NCBI GenBank assembly: GCA_035610835.1 | Contig: CM069443.1 | Location: 59,413,266 to 59,477,265, forward strand | Reading direction: 5' to 3' | DNA: 64,000 nt | Source of the DNA: Ophiura sarsii | Lineage: Eukaryota > Echinodermata > Ophiuroidea > Amphilepidida > Ophiuridae | Shown here: positions 11,776 through 23,399 of the stretch, in pieces | Layout of the letters: each line of letters begins with the position of its first letter | Position numbering within the stretch: the first letter of the stretch is position 1 | Notes under the pieces: model-generated | What the model saw: the letters and a program-made list of their open reading frames with translations, nothing else | Told to the model about the DNA's origin: nothing | Databases searched by the model: none | Made by a program: the position numbers and the translations under genes

Positions 11776-14700
11776 AATCAACAAAAAGAACACACCAACC
11801 CCCTTCCCTACACCAAATCACATCAAGATAGGCCTTACAGATCTTATTTAACCCCAGATGACCTCTGATGACCTTGAAAATTTAATCAGCAAAAAGAACA
11901 CACCAACCCCCTTCCCTCCACCAAATCACATCAAGATAGGCCTTACGGATCTTATTTGACCCCAGATGACGACCTCTGATGACCTCGACAAATTAATCAA
12001 CAAAAAGAACACACCATCCCTCTTCCGTCCACCAAATCCCATCAAGATAGGCCTTACGGATCTTATTTGAACCCAGATGACCTTGAATGACCTCCGATGA
12101 CCTTGAAAATTTAATCAGCAAAAAGAATACACCACCCCCCTTCCCTCCACCAAATCCAATCAAGATAGGCCTTACTGATCTATTTGACCCCATATTTGAC
12201 CCCCGATGACCCCGAAAAATTAATCAACAAAAAGAACACACCACCCCCTTCCCTCCACCAAATCCCATCAAGATAGGCCTTACTGATCATTTGACCCTAT
12301 ATTTGACCCCTGATGACCCCGAAAAAGTAATCAACCAAAAGAACACACCACCCCCTTCCCTCCACCAAATCCCATCAAGATAGGCCTTACTGATCTATTT
12401 GACCCCCGATGACCCCGAAAAATTAATCAACAAAAAGAACACACCATCCCTCTTCCGTCCACCAAATCCCATCAAGATAGGCCTTACTGATCTATTTGAC
12501 CCCATATTTGACCCCCGATGACCCCGAAAAATTAATCAACAAAAAGAACACACCACCCCCCTTCCCTCCACCAAATCCCATCAAGATAGGCCTTACTGAT
12601 CTATTTGACCCCATATTTGACCCCGAAAAATTAATCAACAAAAAGAACACACCATCCCTCTTCCGTCCACCAAATCCCATCAAGATAGGCCTTACTGATC
12701 TATTTGACCCCATATTTGACCCCAGATGACCCCGAAAAATTAATCAACAAAAAGAACACACCATCCCTCTTCCGTCCACCAAATCCCATCAAGATAGGCC
12801 TTACTGATCTATTTGACCCCATATTTGACCCCCAATGACCCAGAAAAATTAATCAACAAAAAGAACACACCATCCCTCTTCCGTCCACCAAATCCCATCA
12901 ATATAGGCCTTACTGATCTATTTGACCCCATATTTGACCCCCGATGACCCCGAAAAATTAATCAACAAAAAGAACACACCACCCCCCCTTCCCTCCACCA
13001 AATCCCATCAAGATAGGCCTTACTGATCTATTTGACCCCATATTTGACCCCCGATGACCCAGAAAAATTAATCAACAAAAAGAACACACCACCCCTCTTC
13101 CGTCCACCAAATCCCATCAAGATAGGCCTTACTGATCTATTTGACCCCATATTTGACCCCGATGACCCCGAAAAATAAATCAACAAAAAGAACACACCAT
13201 CCCTCTTCCGTCCACCAAATCCCATCAAGATAGGCCTTACTGATCTATTTGACCCCATATTTGACCCCCGATGACCCCGAAAAATTAATCAACAAAAAGA
13301 ACACACCACCCCCCTTCCCTCCACCAAATCCCATCAAGATAGGCCTTACTGATCTATTTGACCCCATATTTGACCCCGAAAAATTAATCAACAAAAAGAA
13401 CACACCATCCCTCTTCCGTCCACCAAATCCCATCAAGATAGGCCTTACTGATCTATTTGACCCCATATTTGACCCCAGATGACCCCGAAAAATTAATCAA
13501 CAAAAAGAACACACCATCCCTCTTCCGTCCACCAAATCCCATCAAGATAGGCCTTACTGATCTATTTGACCCCATATTTGACCCCCAATGACCCAGAAAA
13601 ATTAATCAACAAAAAGAACACACCATCCCTCTTCCGTCCACCAAATCCCATCAATATAGGCCTTACTGATCTATTTGACCCCATATTTGACCCCCGATGA
13701 CCCCGAAAAATTAATCAACAAAAAGAACACACCACCCCCCTTCCCTCCACCAAATCCCATCAAGATAGGCCTTACTGATCTATTTGACCCCATATTTGAC
13801 CCCCGATGACCCAGAAAAATTAATCAACAAAAAGAACACACCACCCCTCTTCCGTCCACCAAATCCCATCAAGATAGGCCTTACTGATCTATTTGACCCC
13901 ATATTTGACCCCCGATGACCCCGAAAAAATAATCAACAAAAAGAACACCCCATCCCTCTTCCGTCCACCAAATCCCATCAAGATAGGCCTTACTGATCTA
14001 TTTGACCCCATATTTGACCCCGATGACCCCGAAAAATAAATCAACAAAAAGAACACACCATCCCTCTTACGTCCCCCAAATCCCATCAAGATAGGCCTTA
14101 CTGATCTATTTGACCCCATATTTGACCCCCGATGACCCCGAAAAATGAATCAACAAAAAGAACACACCATCCCTCCTCCGTCCACCAAATCCCATCAAGA
14201 TAGGCCTTACTGATCTATTTGACCCCATATTTGACCCCCGATGACCCCGAAAAAAGAATCAACAAAAAGAACACCCCATCCCTCTTCCGTCCACCAAATC
14301 CCATCAAGATAGGCCTTACTGATCTATTTGACCCCATATTTGACCCCGATGACCCCGAAAAATTAATCAACAAAAAGAACACCCCATCCCTCTTCCGTCC
14401 ACCAAATCCCATCAAGATAGGCCTTACTGATCTATTTGACCCCATATTTGACCCCGATGACCCCGAAAAATTAATCAACAAAAAGAACACACCATCCCTC
14501 TTCCGTCCACCAAATCCCATCAAGATAATAGGCCTTACTGATCTATTTGACCCCCGATGACCCCGAAAAATTAATCAACAAAAAGAACACACCACCCCCC
14601 TTCCCTCCACCAAATCCAGGCCTTACTGATCTATTTGACCCCATATTTGACCCCCAATGACCCCGAAAAATAATCAACAAAAAGAACACACCACCCCCCT

Positions 14701-15625
14701 TTCCTCCACCAAATCCCATCAAGATAGGCCTTACTGATCTATTTGACCCCATATTTGACCCCCAATGACCCCGAAAAATTAATCAACAAAAAGAACACAC
14801 CATCCCTCTTCCGTCCACCAAATCCCATCAAGATAGGCCTTACTGATCTATTTGACCCCATATATGACCCCCGATGACCCCGAAAAATTAAGAACAAAAA
14901 GAACACACCATCCCCCTTCCTTCCACCAAATCCAATCAAGATAGGCCTTATGGATCTTATTTGACCCCCGATGACCTTAAATGACCTCTGATGACCTTGA
15001 AAATTTATTCAGCAAAAAGAACACACCACTCCCCTTCCCTCCACCAAATCTCATCAATATAGGCCTTACTGATCTATTTGACCCCATATTTGACCCCGAT
15101 GACCTCTGGTGACCTTGAAAATTTAATCAACAAAAAGAACACACCATCCCTCTTCCCTCCACCAAATCCCATCAAGATAGGCCTTACTGATCTATTTGAC
15201 CCCATATTTGACCCCCGATGACCTTGAATGACCTCTGATGACCTTGAAAATTTAATCAGCAAAAAGAACACACCACCCCCTTCCCTCCACCAAATCCCAT
15301 CAAGATCGGCCTTACGGATCTTATTTGACCGCATATTTGACCCCGATGACCTTGAATGACCTCCAATGACCTTGAAAATCTAATCAGCAAAAGAACACCC
15401 CACCCCCTTCCCTGACATCAAGTCCCATCAAGATAGGCCTTACGGATCTCTAGATATCGCGTCACAACGCGTCTCAAAAGTTTTAAGCATATTTGACCCC
15501 GATGACCTTGTATGACCCCCGATGACCTTGAAAAATCAATCAGCAACAGAACACACCACCCCCCTTCCCTCCACCAAGTCCCATAACGATAGGCCTTACG
15601 GATCTCCAGATATCGCGTCACAAAG
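11776..15625 (+). repeat. 109-bp satellite array, about 35 units
   Basis: Head-to-tail units carry the landmarks TTAATCAACAAAAAGAACAC, CCACCAAATCCCATCAAGAT, AGGCCTTACTGATCTATTTG and GACCCC(C)GATGACCCCGAAAAA. Spacing measured at the GAAAAA landmark is 109, 109, 110 and 108 bp between 12,734 and 13,170. Outer units (about 11.8-12.2 kb and 14.95-15.6 kb) are more diverged and use GATGACCTTGAAAATTTAATCAGC. Central units are nearly identical, the usual homogenisation pattern. The frame changes by unit length: runs of 108-bp units stay open on both strands (14,215-14,560), but 109-bp units break phase. The short open frames here are therefore by-products of the repeat. Confidence 0.9.
12425..13930 (+). 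repeat. Two-copy higher-order repeat, about 753 bp
   Basis: Seven-unit blocks beginning near 12,425 and 13,178 share the same order of variant units. The order includes a shortened unit lacking GATGACCCC (12,620 and 13,373), an AATGACCCAGAAAAA unit and a CATCAATATAGG variant. They differ at only a few positions, such as a C-run of 7 versus 6. This indicates recent duplication of a block of about 753 bp. Confidence 0.75.
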
Positions 15626-15638
15626 GTATTTCTTAGCA

Positions 15639-15691
15639 CACGGCGGACGGCATACGGCGGACGGCATACGGCATACGGCGGACGGCGGACA
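15639..15691 (+). repeat. GGCGGACGGCATAC simple repeat
   Basis: A GC-rich run of alternating CGGCGGACGG and CATACGG words lies between the last satellite unit and the CAGGCGAGAC end. It is strikingly unlike the AT-rich surroundings. Confidence 0.7.
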
Positions 15692-15767
15692 GAAATAGTG
15701 ATAACATAGTCTCTTTCTGATTACATCAGGCGAGACAAAAAAACAGTCAAGATATTAGTTTTTTTCC

Positions 15768-16080
15768 AACACTACGGACAAGATAGAAATAGGGATCTCC
15801 GGACCTTTAGTATTTCATAATTTCTATTTAAACAATTCCATATTCCTCAAGCTTTTCAGGTCAAATAGTAAGTGAGATACATGGTTTGATACACAGCATT
15901 TGAAAACAGATTCATTTTTTACAGGAGAAGGGTAGACCTGTAACAAACTGTGTCACAGATGGAAATTTGTTAGCGTCACGGACGGACACAGATGTTGAAG
16001 GACTTTGAAATTGCCACTTATTTACATGACAAAATGGTATCAAATACTTACAAAAATAGTAATTTTCAGTCTTAGTAATG
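15768..16080 (+). repeat. Right copy of the direct repeat
   Basis: This is the counterpart of 11,305-11,650. It has the GATAGAAATAGGGA start, the TCAAATAGTAAGTGAGATACATGG block, one intact GTCACGGACGGAC at 15,975 and the ending TTTTCAGTCTTAGTAATG. It leads directly into the left arm of the large inverted repeat. Confidence 0.65.
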
Positions 16081-16149
16081 AAAAAGGATCACAAGATACC
16101 AAAACCAGTGTGAGGGTTATATTCAAAGGTTGCAGAATTTGGCACTTTG

Positions 16150-18025
16150 ATAGCGGAGGGTCATCGGTTCAAGATTCACATTGGTGTGAAAAAATTTACT
16201 TTTTGATATTGATATTGAAATGTACCTCACAATATTGGACAACATCTTGGCTAACTGAAACTGCATTCGAAAAAGAAGAAAAAATGCGGAAAAGTTTTCG
16301 GAACAGTCCATTATTGCCAAGGGGTAGAAACAAGATGCGTCATGGACGGACATTCTTAGTAGAAGTTGACCTTGCCATATTTTATGCTAATGAAACATTT
16401 TCATTTTTTAAAATTAAAAATTGATAGATGGCACATTTATCCATTAAATAAGAAATATATTTTAGAAAAAAAGTTCTGGGAAGTAATAACCCTGCCCTTG
16501 TGATAACTTTTTGATGCAGAGCTGTCCGTCCGTGACGCAAAAAAAGTTTTAAAAGTTTTACAACTTTTTTCAAGGAAAGAGAGAAAAAAATAAAAACAAA
16601 GTGAGCTATCTCCCCTATATAACTTAACAATGGCGTCAATTAATAAGTTCAATCAGTGATTAAAAGTTGTCTAGGACGGACACAAATTTGTCACGGACGG
16701 ACATTATTCAGATCTGAGTACAAATGCCAAACTGAATCCTGCCCCTCTTACCATAAATGGCAAGAGATAGACCTGCTGCATCATATAAATAGACTGTATG
16801 CTGTGATACAATTTTGTAAAACAATTTTGACCCTTCTTTGATAAATTTTGTTCGATTAATTGTGTAAAAGACTGTATGCTGTGATACAACTTTTTAAAAC
16901 AATTTTGACCCTTCTTGATAAGTTTTTGTTCAATTAATTGTGTAATTAGAGGTTAGTGATAATGGATACATGTAGGCATCCAACCGTGTTTTGAGTTTTT
17001 CAAAGTTTCATGAAGAAAAAGCCTGCAACTTTTGATAGTTCAAAGCTTAAAATTAAATTTGTGCTAACATAACTTCTCCAATGATACTTGCTGATTTCAA
17101 TGCTGTTTGCTTTTATTTTACATACACTTATGGGGCAATTTTAAACAGTGTCTTTGAACTGATCTCATGCTACCCCTTTTATTTGCAAGCATTATTTCAG
17201 CATGTACAGGCAGTATATGTAAGGTTAACAAGCGCAAGCTATACTACAGATTCACCGAAGAAGATCTGCCGAGGGTTCACAAATGCGCAATAAGCAAATG
17301 ACTTCATTTGACTTCAAGTAATTTTACAGTGCACCTGGTGAGCATCATAACATGTGCTCACTGCTGTAGCAAACCTACTCATTTGCATAAAGGGCATACC
17401 TGTATGGACTAGTTCATTTAATGGTAAGAGTGGTGGTATTCAGCTTTGCTTGTGTGCTCCGAACTGAACAGTAGCTAACAGTGTCCGTCCGTGACAAAAT
17501 TTGTGTCCGTCCGTGACAACTTTTAATTAAAGATTTAACTAATTTATGCCTGCCCTAATTAATTAATACTCCTGCATGGGAAAGAATACATATAAGGGAG
17601 ATACTTCACTATGTTTTTATTTTTTTACTTTGTCCTTGAAATTAGTTAAAAAACTTTAAAACTTTTTTTGTGTCACGGACGGACAGCAAAACATCAAAAT
17701 GTTAACGCAAGTCTAGCGATATAACTTCCCCAGAACTTTTTTCCCAAATATTTATCTTATTTGATGGAAAAGTGTGTCAGCTATCAACATTACATCACAA
17801 AACTCTGAAAATGTTACATTAACATAAAAATATAGCATGATGAACTTTAACTAAAATGTCCGTCCATGACGCATCTTGTTTTCACCCCTTGGACAATAAT
17901 GGACTGTTCCGCGAACGTACCGCATTTTAATTGTTTTTAAATGCAGTTTCAGATAGCCTAGATATTGTCCAACATTGTGAGGTACCTATCAATATCAAAA
18001 TCAGAAATTTATTTTTTCATAACCA
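16150..18025. mobile_element. Large palindromic element with GTCACGGACGGAC
   Basis: The left arm (about 16,150-16,710) and the right arm (about 17,480-18,025) are inverted copies along most of their length. Paired words include GTCATGGACGGACATT / AATGTCCGTCCATGAC, TTCTGGGAAGT / CTTCCCCAGAA, GGAACAGTCCATTATTG / CAATAATGGACTGTTCC and TGTACCTCACAATATTGGAC / GTCCAACATTGTGAGGTACC. The motif occurs at 16,339 (one change), 16,524, 16,669 (variant), 16,690, 17,483, 17,504, 17,672 and 17,858, mirrored between arms. The loop (16,710-17,480) is non-coding. The 139-codon frame at 16,005-16,424 crosses the arm and is not conserved in the mirror copy. No transposase is seen. Confidence 0.65.
16791..16945 (+). 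repeat. Tandem duplication, 78-bp period
   Basis: Two adjacent copies start AGACTGTATGCTGTGATACA (16,791 and 16,869) and end near TTAATTGTGTAA. They lie in the loop of the palindromic element and differ by a few substitutions and small indels. Confidence 0.8.
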
Positions 18026-19577
18026 TGTTAACCTTTAACCGATCAGCCTCTAATAAACTATAAAATCGCAAATTTAAATACAAGCGTATCTGAAAATAAG
18101 CAATGCATGAACATTTAATCACACGAAAATGACCACTTTTACAGTAATTCAAAATGCATCTTTCTATTTATATGCACTGATGCACTGATCAAATATTCAA
18201 ACCGAACCAAAATTTATAGTTTTCGATATTGTATTGCATTGAGAATGTCTTTGCATGCCCACATAGATATGGGGTCAAAGCTCACAATGGCTGAAAAATA
18301 ATATTTGACTTGACCCGAGATGACCTGATCATGTAAGTGTATATAATATAGCATGCAGATTTAATTTGAAGTCCTGGTTGCTATAAATAATAAATATAAC
18401 CACTTTGTATATAAAGGCCCCACTGGGCTAGTTGACCTACTTAAACTGCTAATGGCAGATGCTTTTACAGATAGAGACTACAATGTACCATATAAAATGC
18501 CTAAAATCTAATTTCATTTTTACCTGATGAGTGTGGTGGTACATGTACACTAAACAAATTTGTAGTGCATCATGTGTTGAACCAGGATTTAATTCCATTT
18601 ACATATGTGTAATTTCATTACTTCTATGTATAATTTCATTAGATGTCGCTCCGTCACATCAAAATGGACAGGTTTGAGGCCCAAGTCAATTCCGAGTTAT
18701 TGGTATTTGAAAGAGTACATTTTAAGCTTTGAAATGATACCATGTTGAGGGTAATCTGACTTTGAAATCACAAGATCTGAATTGAAGAAACATATTTTTT
18801 TCTTTTATTTTCTTTATATTTCACCAAATATATTGGCCTCTATCTCAAAACTGTTTGCCGACAACATGTCCTTTTGACGTGACTGGTCACATGCATGAAT
18901 AGTTGCAAAATAAACCAAATCAGGCACTTAAAAATCACCCCTTTTACAGTCCAATTCACATAAACTAGAAAGAATAAGCTAGAATGAAAATGTAACAATT
19001 ATTATTTTGTCTTACTCAGATGCTATACAAGTACATTATGAATCCTACTTGTTCTTTGAACTTTGATAGCTTTGGTATGGAAAGAATTTCATTTTACTAT
19101 CAATCAAACATTCAAACATAGATTAGCTCTATTGTTAATGTAACTTTGATGATTCTTAAATCATGGGTTAAAGATAATGTTTCACATAAAGCCTTTGTCA
19201 GCTATCGTCATGTAGCCCTACACATACATTGCAATGGAATGACCCGCCATCACTGCTTGTTCATTTAACATGTTTTAAGGGCAAAGGCACCGTCACGAAT
19301 AGGGGTAACGGTAATGTGTGTGCCCGAAGTTTTGGGAAAGTTAGGTGTACGTTCGTGTAGGTTGTATAATTTGTTGAATTCGTTGCTGGTTCAAAGGGGT
19401 TCGCAGAGGTGCACTGGGGTCTAGAAAAACTGTGAACATGTTCAACATTTTGAGTGGGTGATAACTGACAATGTAGTAATCAATACGATATGTATACGTT
19501 GAACATACGCTGTGTGAACGTTTCGCATTTTCGGTGTAGGTTGCTTCTTCTACCATCTATTTGTTTTGATCCATGAT
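18026..19577. other. No gene seen
   Basis: AT-rich spacer. No element ends, tandem repeats, RNA genes or convincing exons were recognised. Confidence 0.35.
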
Positions 19578-20211
19578 TACTGTAAAATTTTGGAAGCAAT
19601 TTAATTTTGCGAAATTATAGTGCCACAAATTAATGTGTTTGAAATTGATAGTAGCGGTAGCATACTTGACTGCCTGTACACTGGATACAAATTGATACAG
19701 GTATTCATAAAAACAATGACTTTTTTTCAGTTCAGAATTGTCCTATTTCCGATTGATTTACTCAGTGCTGTTATATCGTGACAGATTTATCCCTGTGTGT
19801 TAGTTTCCTCTTTTGAGGAACAGCACTGGTCCGTGCTAGCAAGCACATGACATCGAAGGAAAAACAAACAGCGTAGGTTGACTTACATAATGCCTGCTTG
19901 AACCATTTACACTAATAGTAAATAGGGTCAGTGTTTTTTAGCAGAAATGGAGGGCTAAATAAACTACTGTTGGTAATAGTTGTGCCTACGAAAGGCACAG
20001 AATAGCTCAGAATTCGGCCACAAAAATGTATTGTACTTCTTTTATAATTGGGTGTAGGGTTTAACATTTGGCCATCTTGACATCTTTTACGTGTGGCAAT
20101 TATTTGTCAGAAAATGAAATTTTAGATTCGCGAAATTAAGTTGCCCCAAAATTAGTGATGATTAGCAATTTCGCGAAAAAAACATGGCGCAAAATTAACT
20201 TTTTTACAGTA
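19578..20211. mobile_element. CTGTAAAA-family element, longest copy
   Basis: It starts TACTGTAAAATTTTGG and ends ACTTTTTTACAGTA, with TA at each extreme consistent with a TA target. Near both ends are matching subterminal words (AATTTTGCGAAATTA on the left, AATTTCGCGAAAA on the right). At 634 bp it is about three times the other members, so it may hold an inserted segment. Confidence 0.45.
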
Positions 20212-20362
20212 ACTCAAATATCAAAATTGAAAACTGACCACATGTGACTCATTTCGCTTGATCCATATTGCTTGATCACAGTCACATATTCGCTTTTTTT
20301 TCAACCCAAGGGCAAGGCTTAAGTACAGAGAATGGAATCATAAAATAGCTACCAGGCTTATT

Positions 20363-20565
20363 TTAATCATCAATATCATCATCAGGAAATATATTGTGCC
20401 TTTGGTCAACCTCAACCTCAAGGTGTTCACTTTCACTCAATTTAACCTTACCAAGGATAACCATGATACCCATTATAGTGAGATCTTTTTTAAGTGGTTT
20501 AATTTTATTAAAACAAGTCAATTTTGAAAATGATATATAGGGGAAAAGGATAAAGATTTCAAACA
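20363..20565 (-). CDS. Candidate 3'-terminal exon, unknown protein
   Basis: On the minus strand the acceptor TTTGCTCTCTGTGCAG has a good pyrimidine tract and is followed by 2 bases and then 66 open codons to a TAA at 20,363. The peptide starts FEIFILFPYISF, a hydrophobic stretch. It passes through KIKPLKKDL and ends in an acidic tail, EHLEVEVDQRHNIFPDDDID. A membrane or juxtamembrane segment with an acidic cytoplasmic tail would fit, but I recognise no family. The GAT-rich tail may be partly a microsatellite. No upstream exon with the matching phase was found. A chance frame remains possible. Confidence 0.3.
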
Positions 20566-20786
20566 CTGCACAGAGAGCAAAGAGCATTATAAGGGGTGCA
20601 CCATTAGACTTCTTCAACAGGGGGAGGGAGGTAGGAAATTTTTGAGGGGAAAAATTAACCCACTGATGAGTAAAAAAAACACCTTTACCCACCCTACTCA
20701 CTACAGTATAAAGGAATACATTTAAAATATAAAAATTATTTGCTATTTTCTAATTGGTTAACTCGAAGCATAACATGCAATGCACT

Positions 20787-21232
20787 AGGGCTGGGATTTT
20801 TTGGGAAATCTTGCTCCCGGGACTCAATTTAATTGTTCAGGAGGAACCCGGGATTCCCAAATATCTAAACATAATCTGGGCTGATTGTAAGGGCGTCATC
20901 CTTTGTCAAAATTGTGTCCAACGTAAATCCAAGATGGTGGCGCGTAAACCCTTAAGTGAAAATTCGCTGCGAAAATTACATTTTAGCGAGGATATGTGCA
21001 AGAAAATGCCCAGATTTGACTAAATAAACCCATTTCAAGTGAATCGACACTATAAATTTGCATTAAATACTTAAGAGTGATTTAGCTGACAATTTTTAAA
21101 TTTGTTAGTAAGCTTATTATTATTTTGTCGATCTTTCATTTTCGGGATTCGGGACTCTTGATTTTGGTCCCATGACAAGACATTTTCGGGGTGGGGTGGG
21201 GACACTCGATTTACAGTGACTCCCACCCTTAC
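20787..21232. mobile_element. hAT-like MITE with exact 8-bp duplication
   Basis: AATGCACT occurs directly before AGGGCTGGGATT (20,779-20,786) and directly after CTCCCACCCTTAC (21,233-21,240). Ends of the AGGGCTGGGA / TCCCACCCTT type with an 8-bp target duplication are typical of hAT elements. The interior has CCCGGGACT and GGGATTCGGGACT words. The 89-codon frame at 20,754-21,023 starts outside the element and is therefore spurious. Confidence 0.7.
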
Positions 21233-21554
21233 AATGCACTAATCAAAGATGCTGTAAAAACAGTGGCAATATAGCACCCAGCCCGCGGATAAAATGCAGG
21301 TACACTTTGGTAATACAAAACTACTCAGAGATCAGGTCTTTGCTTTGCACAGGGAGGTCAAGTGTAGGCTACTTCCAACACATAGTAATACTGATTTCAT
21401 CTAGATCAAAGGCAATGGAATTTGAAAGTCATCAAAACAACCAAATTAAGTTCAACAAAAGTGGAAATTTCGGCACTACATGACATTTCTGCACTGCATT
21501 AAATTTCACAATTTTTGTGAACCATAACACACAATTGGTTCACTGCAACTACAA

Positions 21555-22100
21555 TACTACATGTAGGAAAACTTTCATAATACAAGTAATACACAAATGG
21601 GCAGGGTAAAAAAAACCCAATAAAAGTGGCACAGGAATAAGATAAAAGCCTGCTAGTATACCATAGTATTCTAGTCTCAGATAAAAGCCCAAACATATGG
21701 AGAACAACATCAAAAATATTAATAAAAGAAAAAATAAATATCTTAGGCAATAAAAAAAAACCTGTTCTATGGGCAAACGGACCTCTTTCGTTAACCATTT
21801 TACTAATTGTTAATTATTACCCCAAGTTCATATTATTATTAATAACGATACTGTAAAACCAGAAATGTTTGAGAGTTTAACAATTTCATGAATCAACAAT
21901 ACTGGCCTAATTCACGGCATGAACATTTCATGAATGTAAACTTTGTGGAGTTACATTGTGTAACCATATACTGGAGATGGTGTAACTTTGCTATGCACTG
22001 TTCCAAGGTATATTGGAAATATTTGTGGCATGATATTTTCGCATATAAAGATATAAAGAGGTGCTTGGATATAAAGATTTTCTTTTTTCCCACTACTTTT
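21555..22100. repeat. Fragments of two MITE families
   Basis: At 21,759-21,786 the sequence CCTGTTCTATGGGCAAACGG matches one end of the MITE at 8,893. At 21,849 a left end TACTGTAAAACCAGAAATGT, with about 200 following bases, matches the complete element at 22,722. No right terminus is visible, so this copy is truncated or diverged. Confidence 0.5.
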
Positions 22101-22721
22101 AAAATTGCCATAATTTATATGTAAGCCTTGGCAACATTTTACCACGTACGCTTTTTTGCATAACTTTAAATGGCAAAATAATGGACATCCCGTTCAATAC
22201 ATGTATGTTTACAATTAATCAAACCTACAGCCAGTACAGGTCATCACAAATCTACAACCTGATGAAATTAATTTTCAAACAATATGTGTTCAATATTGAA
22301 TGAATGTTATGTTTACAATTAATATTAAGGTTTCAGTACAATACAATGCAACTCTGTACACTAATTTAATAACTGCACACTAATTTAGAAACTTTATTAG
22401 ACATGTAACTAACTTGTCATTTGCAAACAAGGAATTACTGTTCATACAGTCAGGCTATATTAAATTCACTCTTATTACACGCACCATTAGCTATAAATGA
22501 TCACACACAAAAAGTGTGAATACATTTCTCATAAATGGATAGGATATGTAGGCCTAGATATTTGTGTATTAAGAACACAAAAACATGAGAGGGTTTTTGA
22601 AATGGAAATTAGTTAAATTTAACAAAGCATGCAAAATATGCTTGCAAAATTAACCAAGTGCTTTTATTAAAAAGTACATATTGACACAGACTGCTACAAT
22701 GTATTCCAAATTGTTGCATAA
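22101..22721. other. No gene seen
   Basis: AT-rich spacer with no supported feature. Confidence 0.3.
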
Positions 22722-22955
22722 TACTGTAAAACCAGAAATGTTTGCGAGTTTTAAATTTCACAAATCAGCAATAATGACTAAATTCACGGCTTAAACATTT
22801 CGCGAATGTAAACTTTTGAGTTACATTGTGCAACTTTGCAATTCACTGCTATAGAGTAGATTGGACATCTTCGTGGCGTGACATTTTCACGAGTAAGTGC
22901 TCCTCGCGAAATAAGGAGAAATTTAAATGCACACAAACATTTCTGGTTTACAGTA
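22722..22955. mobile_element. CTGTAAAA-family MITE, complete
   Basis: The TIRs are TACTGTAAAACCAGAAATGT and ACATTTCTGGTTTACAGTA, with TA at both extremes. The interior has TTTCGCGAATGTAAACTTT and GCGAAATAAGG. It is a clean 234-bp non-coding element and the best reference copy of its family here. Confidence 0.7.
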
Positions 22956-23399
22956 TCAATCCCGATTACAGCATGCCCTAATTCTACACTCTGCTGCTGC
23001 TGCTATTGAAAGTCAATTTCATTCAAGGAACTGAGAGGTGTTTTCTGAAGATAAAATCTTCCCCTGTTTAGCACAGCAGCATCATTTGTTTTTATGAGAT
23101 GACTACAGTCTCGAATACTGTGTTCGGTAGCATGAATCTGAACATGGCCATTTGTAGCCATTTTTAGGGGGTTTTGTCCGTATGTGTTGTGTTATCCCAG
23201 ACCAGTTACTGCCTTTTATCGTGGCTTTTTATCGTACTTTTTGTGGTACAAGAATCTTGAAAAGTAAGGACGTTGGTTGAAGGAAATTTTGATAAGTTGT
23301 GTATTATATTGATACCTACTGCATGAGCATATTTTTTTGGTCTAATGTATTTTAAAATTAGGCGTTACTAAGGTGTTTTTGGGCCCGTATCGAAGGCAC

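Larger units (their letters stand above)
11680..15736. mobile_element. Putative transposon carrying the satellite array
   Basis: Short inverted repeats GTCTCGCCTG (11,680-11,689) and CAGGCGAGAC (15,727-15,736, followed by an A-run) bracket the array. Directly repeated flanks lie outside them. A terminal GGCGAG...AAAAA end preceded by GGACGG-type simple repeat resembles a widespread group of non-autonomous elements in marine invertebrate genomes, from general recall and not checked. No transposase frame is present. The TIR is only 10 bp, so the boundary call is tentative. Confidence 0.4.

Noticed and set aside
12492..15334. Many open frames of 66-113 codons repeating GSNRSVRPILMGFGG or PPNPIKIGLTDLFDP
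   Set aside because: They are translations of the 109-bp satellite. They exist on both strands and break whenever a unit is not a multiple of three.
16005..16424. 139-codon plus frame
   Set aside because: It runs from the direct repeat into the arm of the palindrome. The mirrored arm at 17.85-18.02 kb does not keep the frame open, and there is no domain or splice support.
20754..21023. 89-codon plus frame
   Set aside because: It starts outside and ends inside the hAT-like element, whose exact 8-bp duplication marks the boundary.
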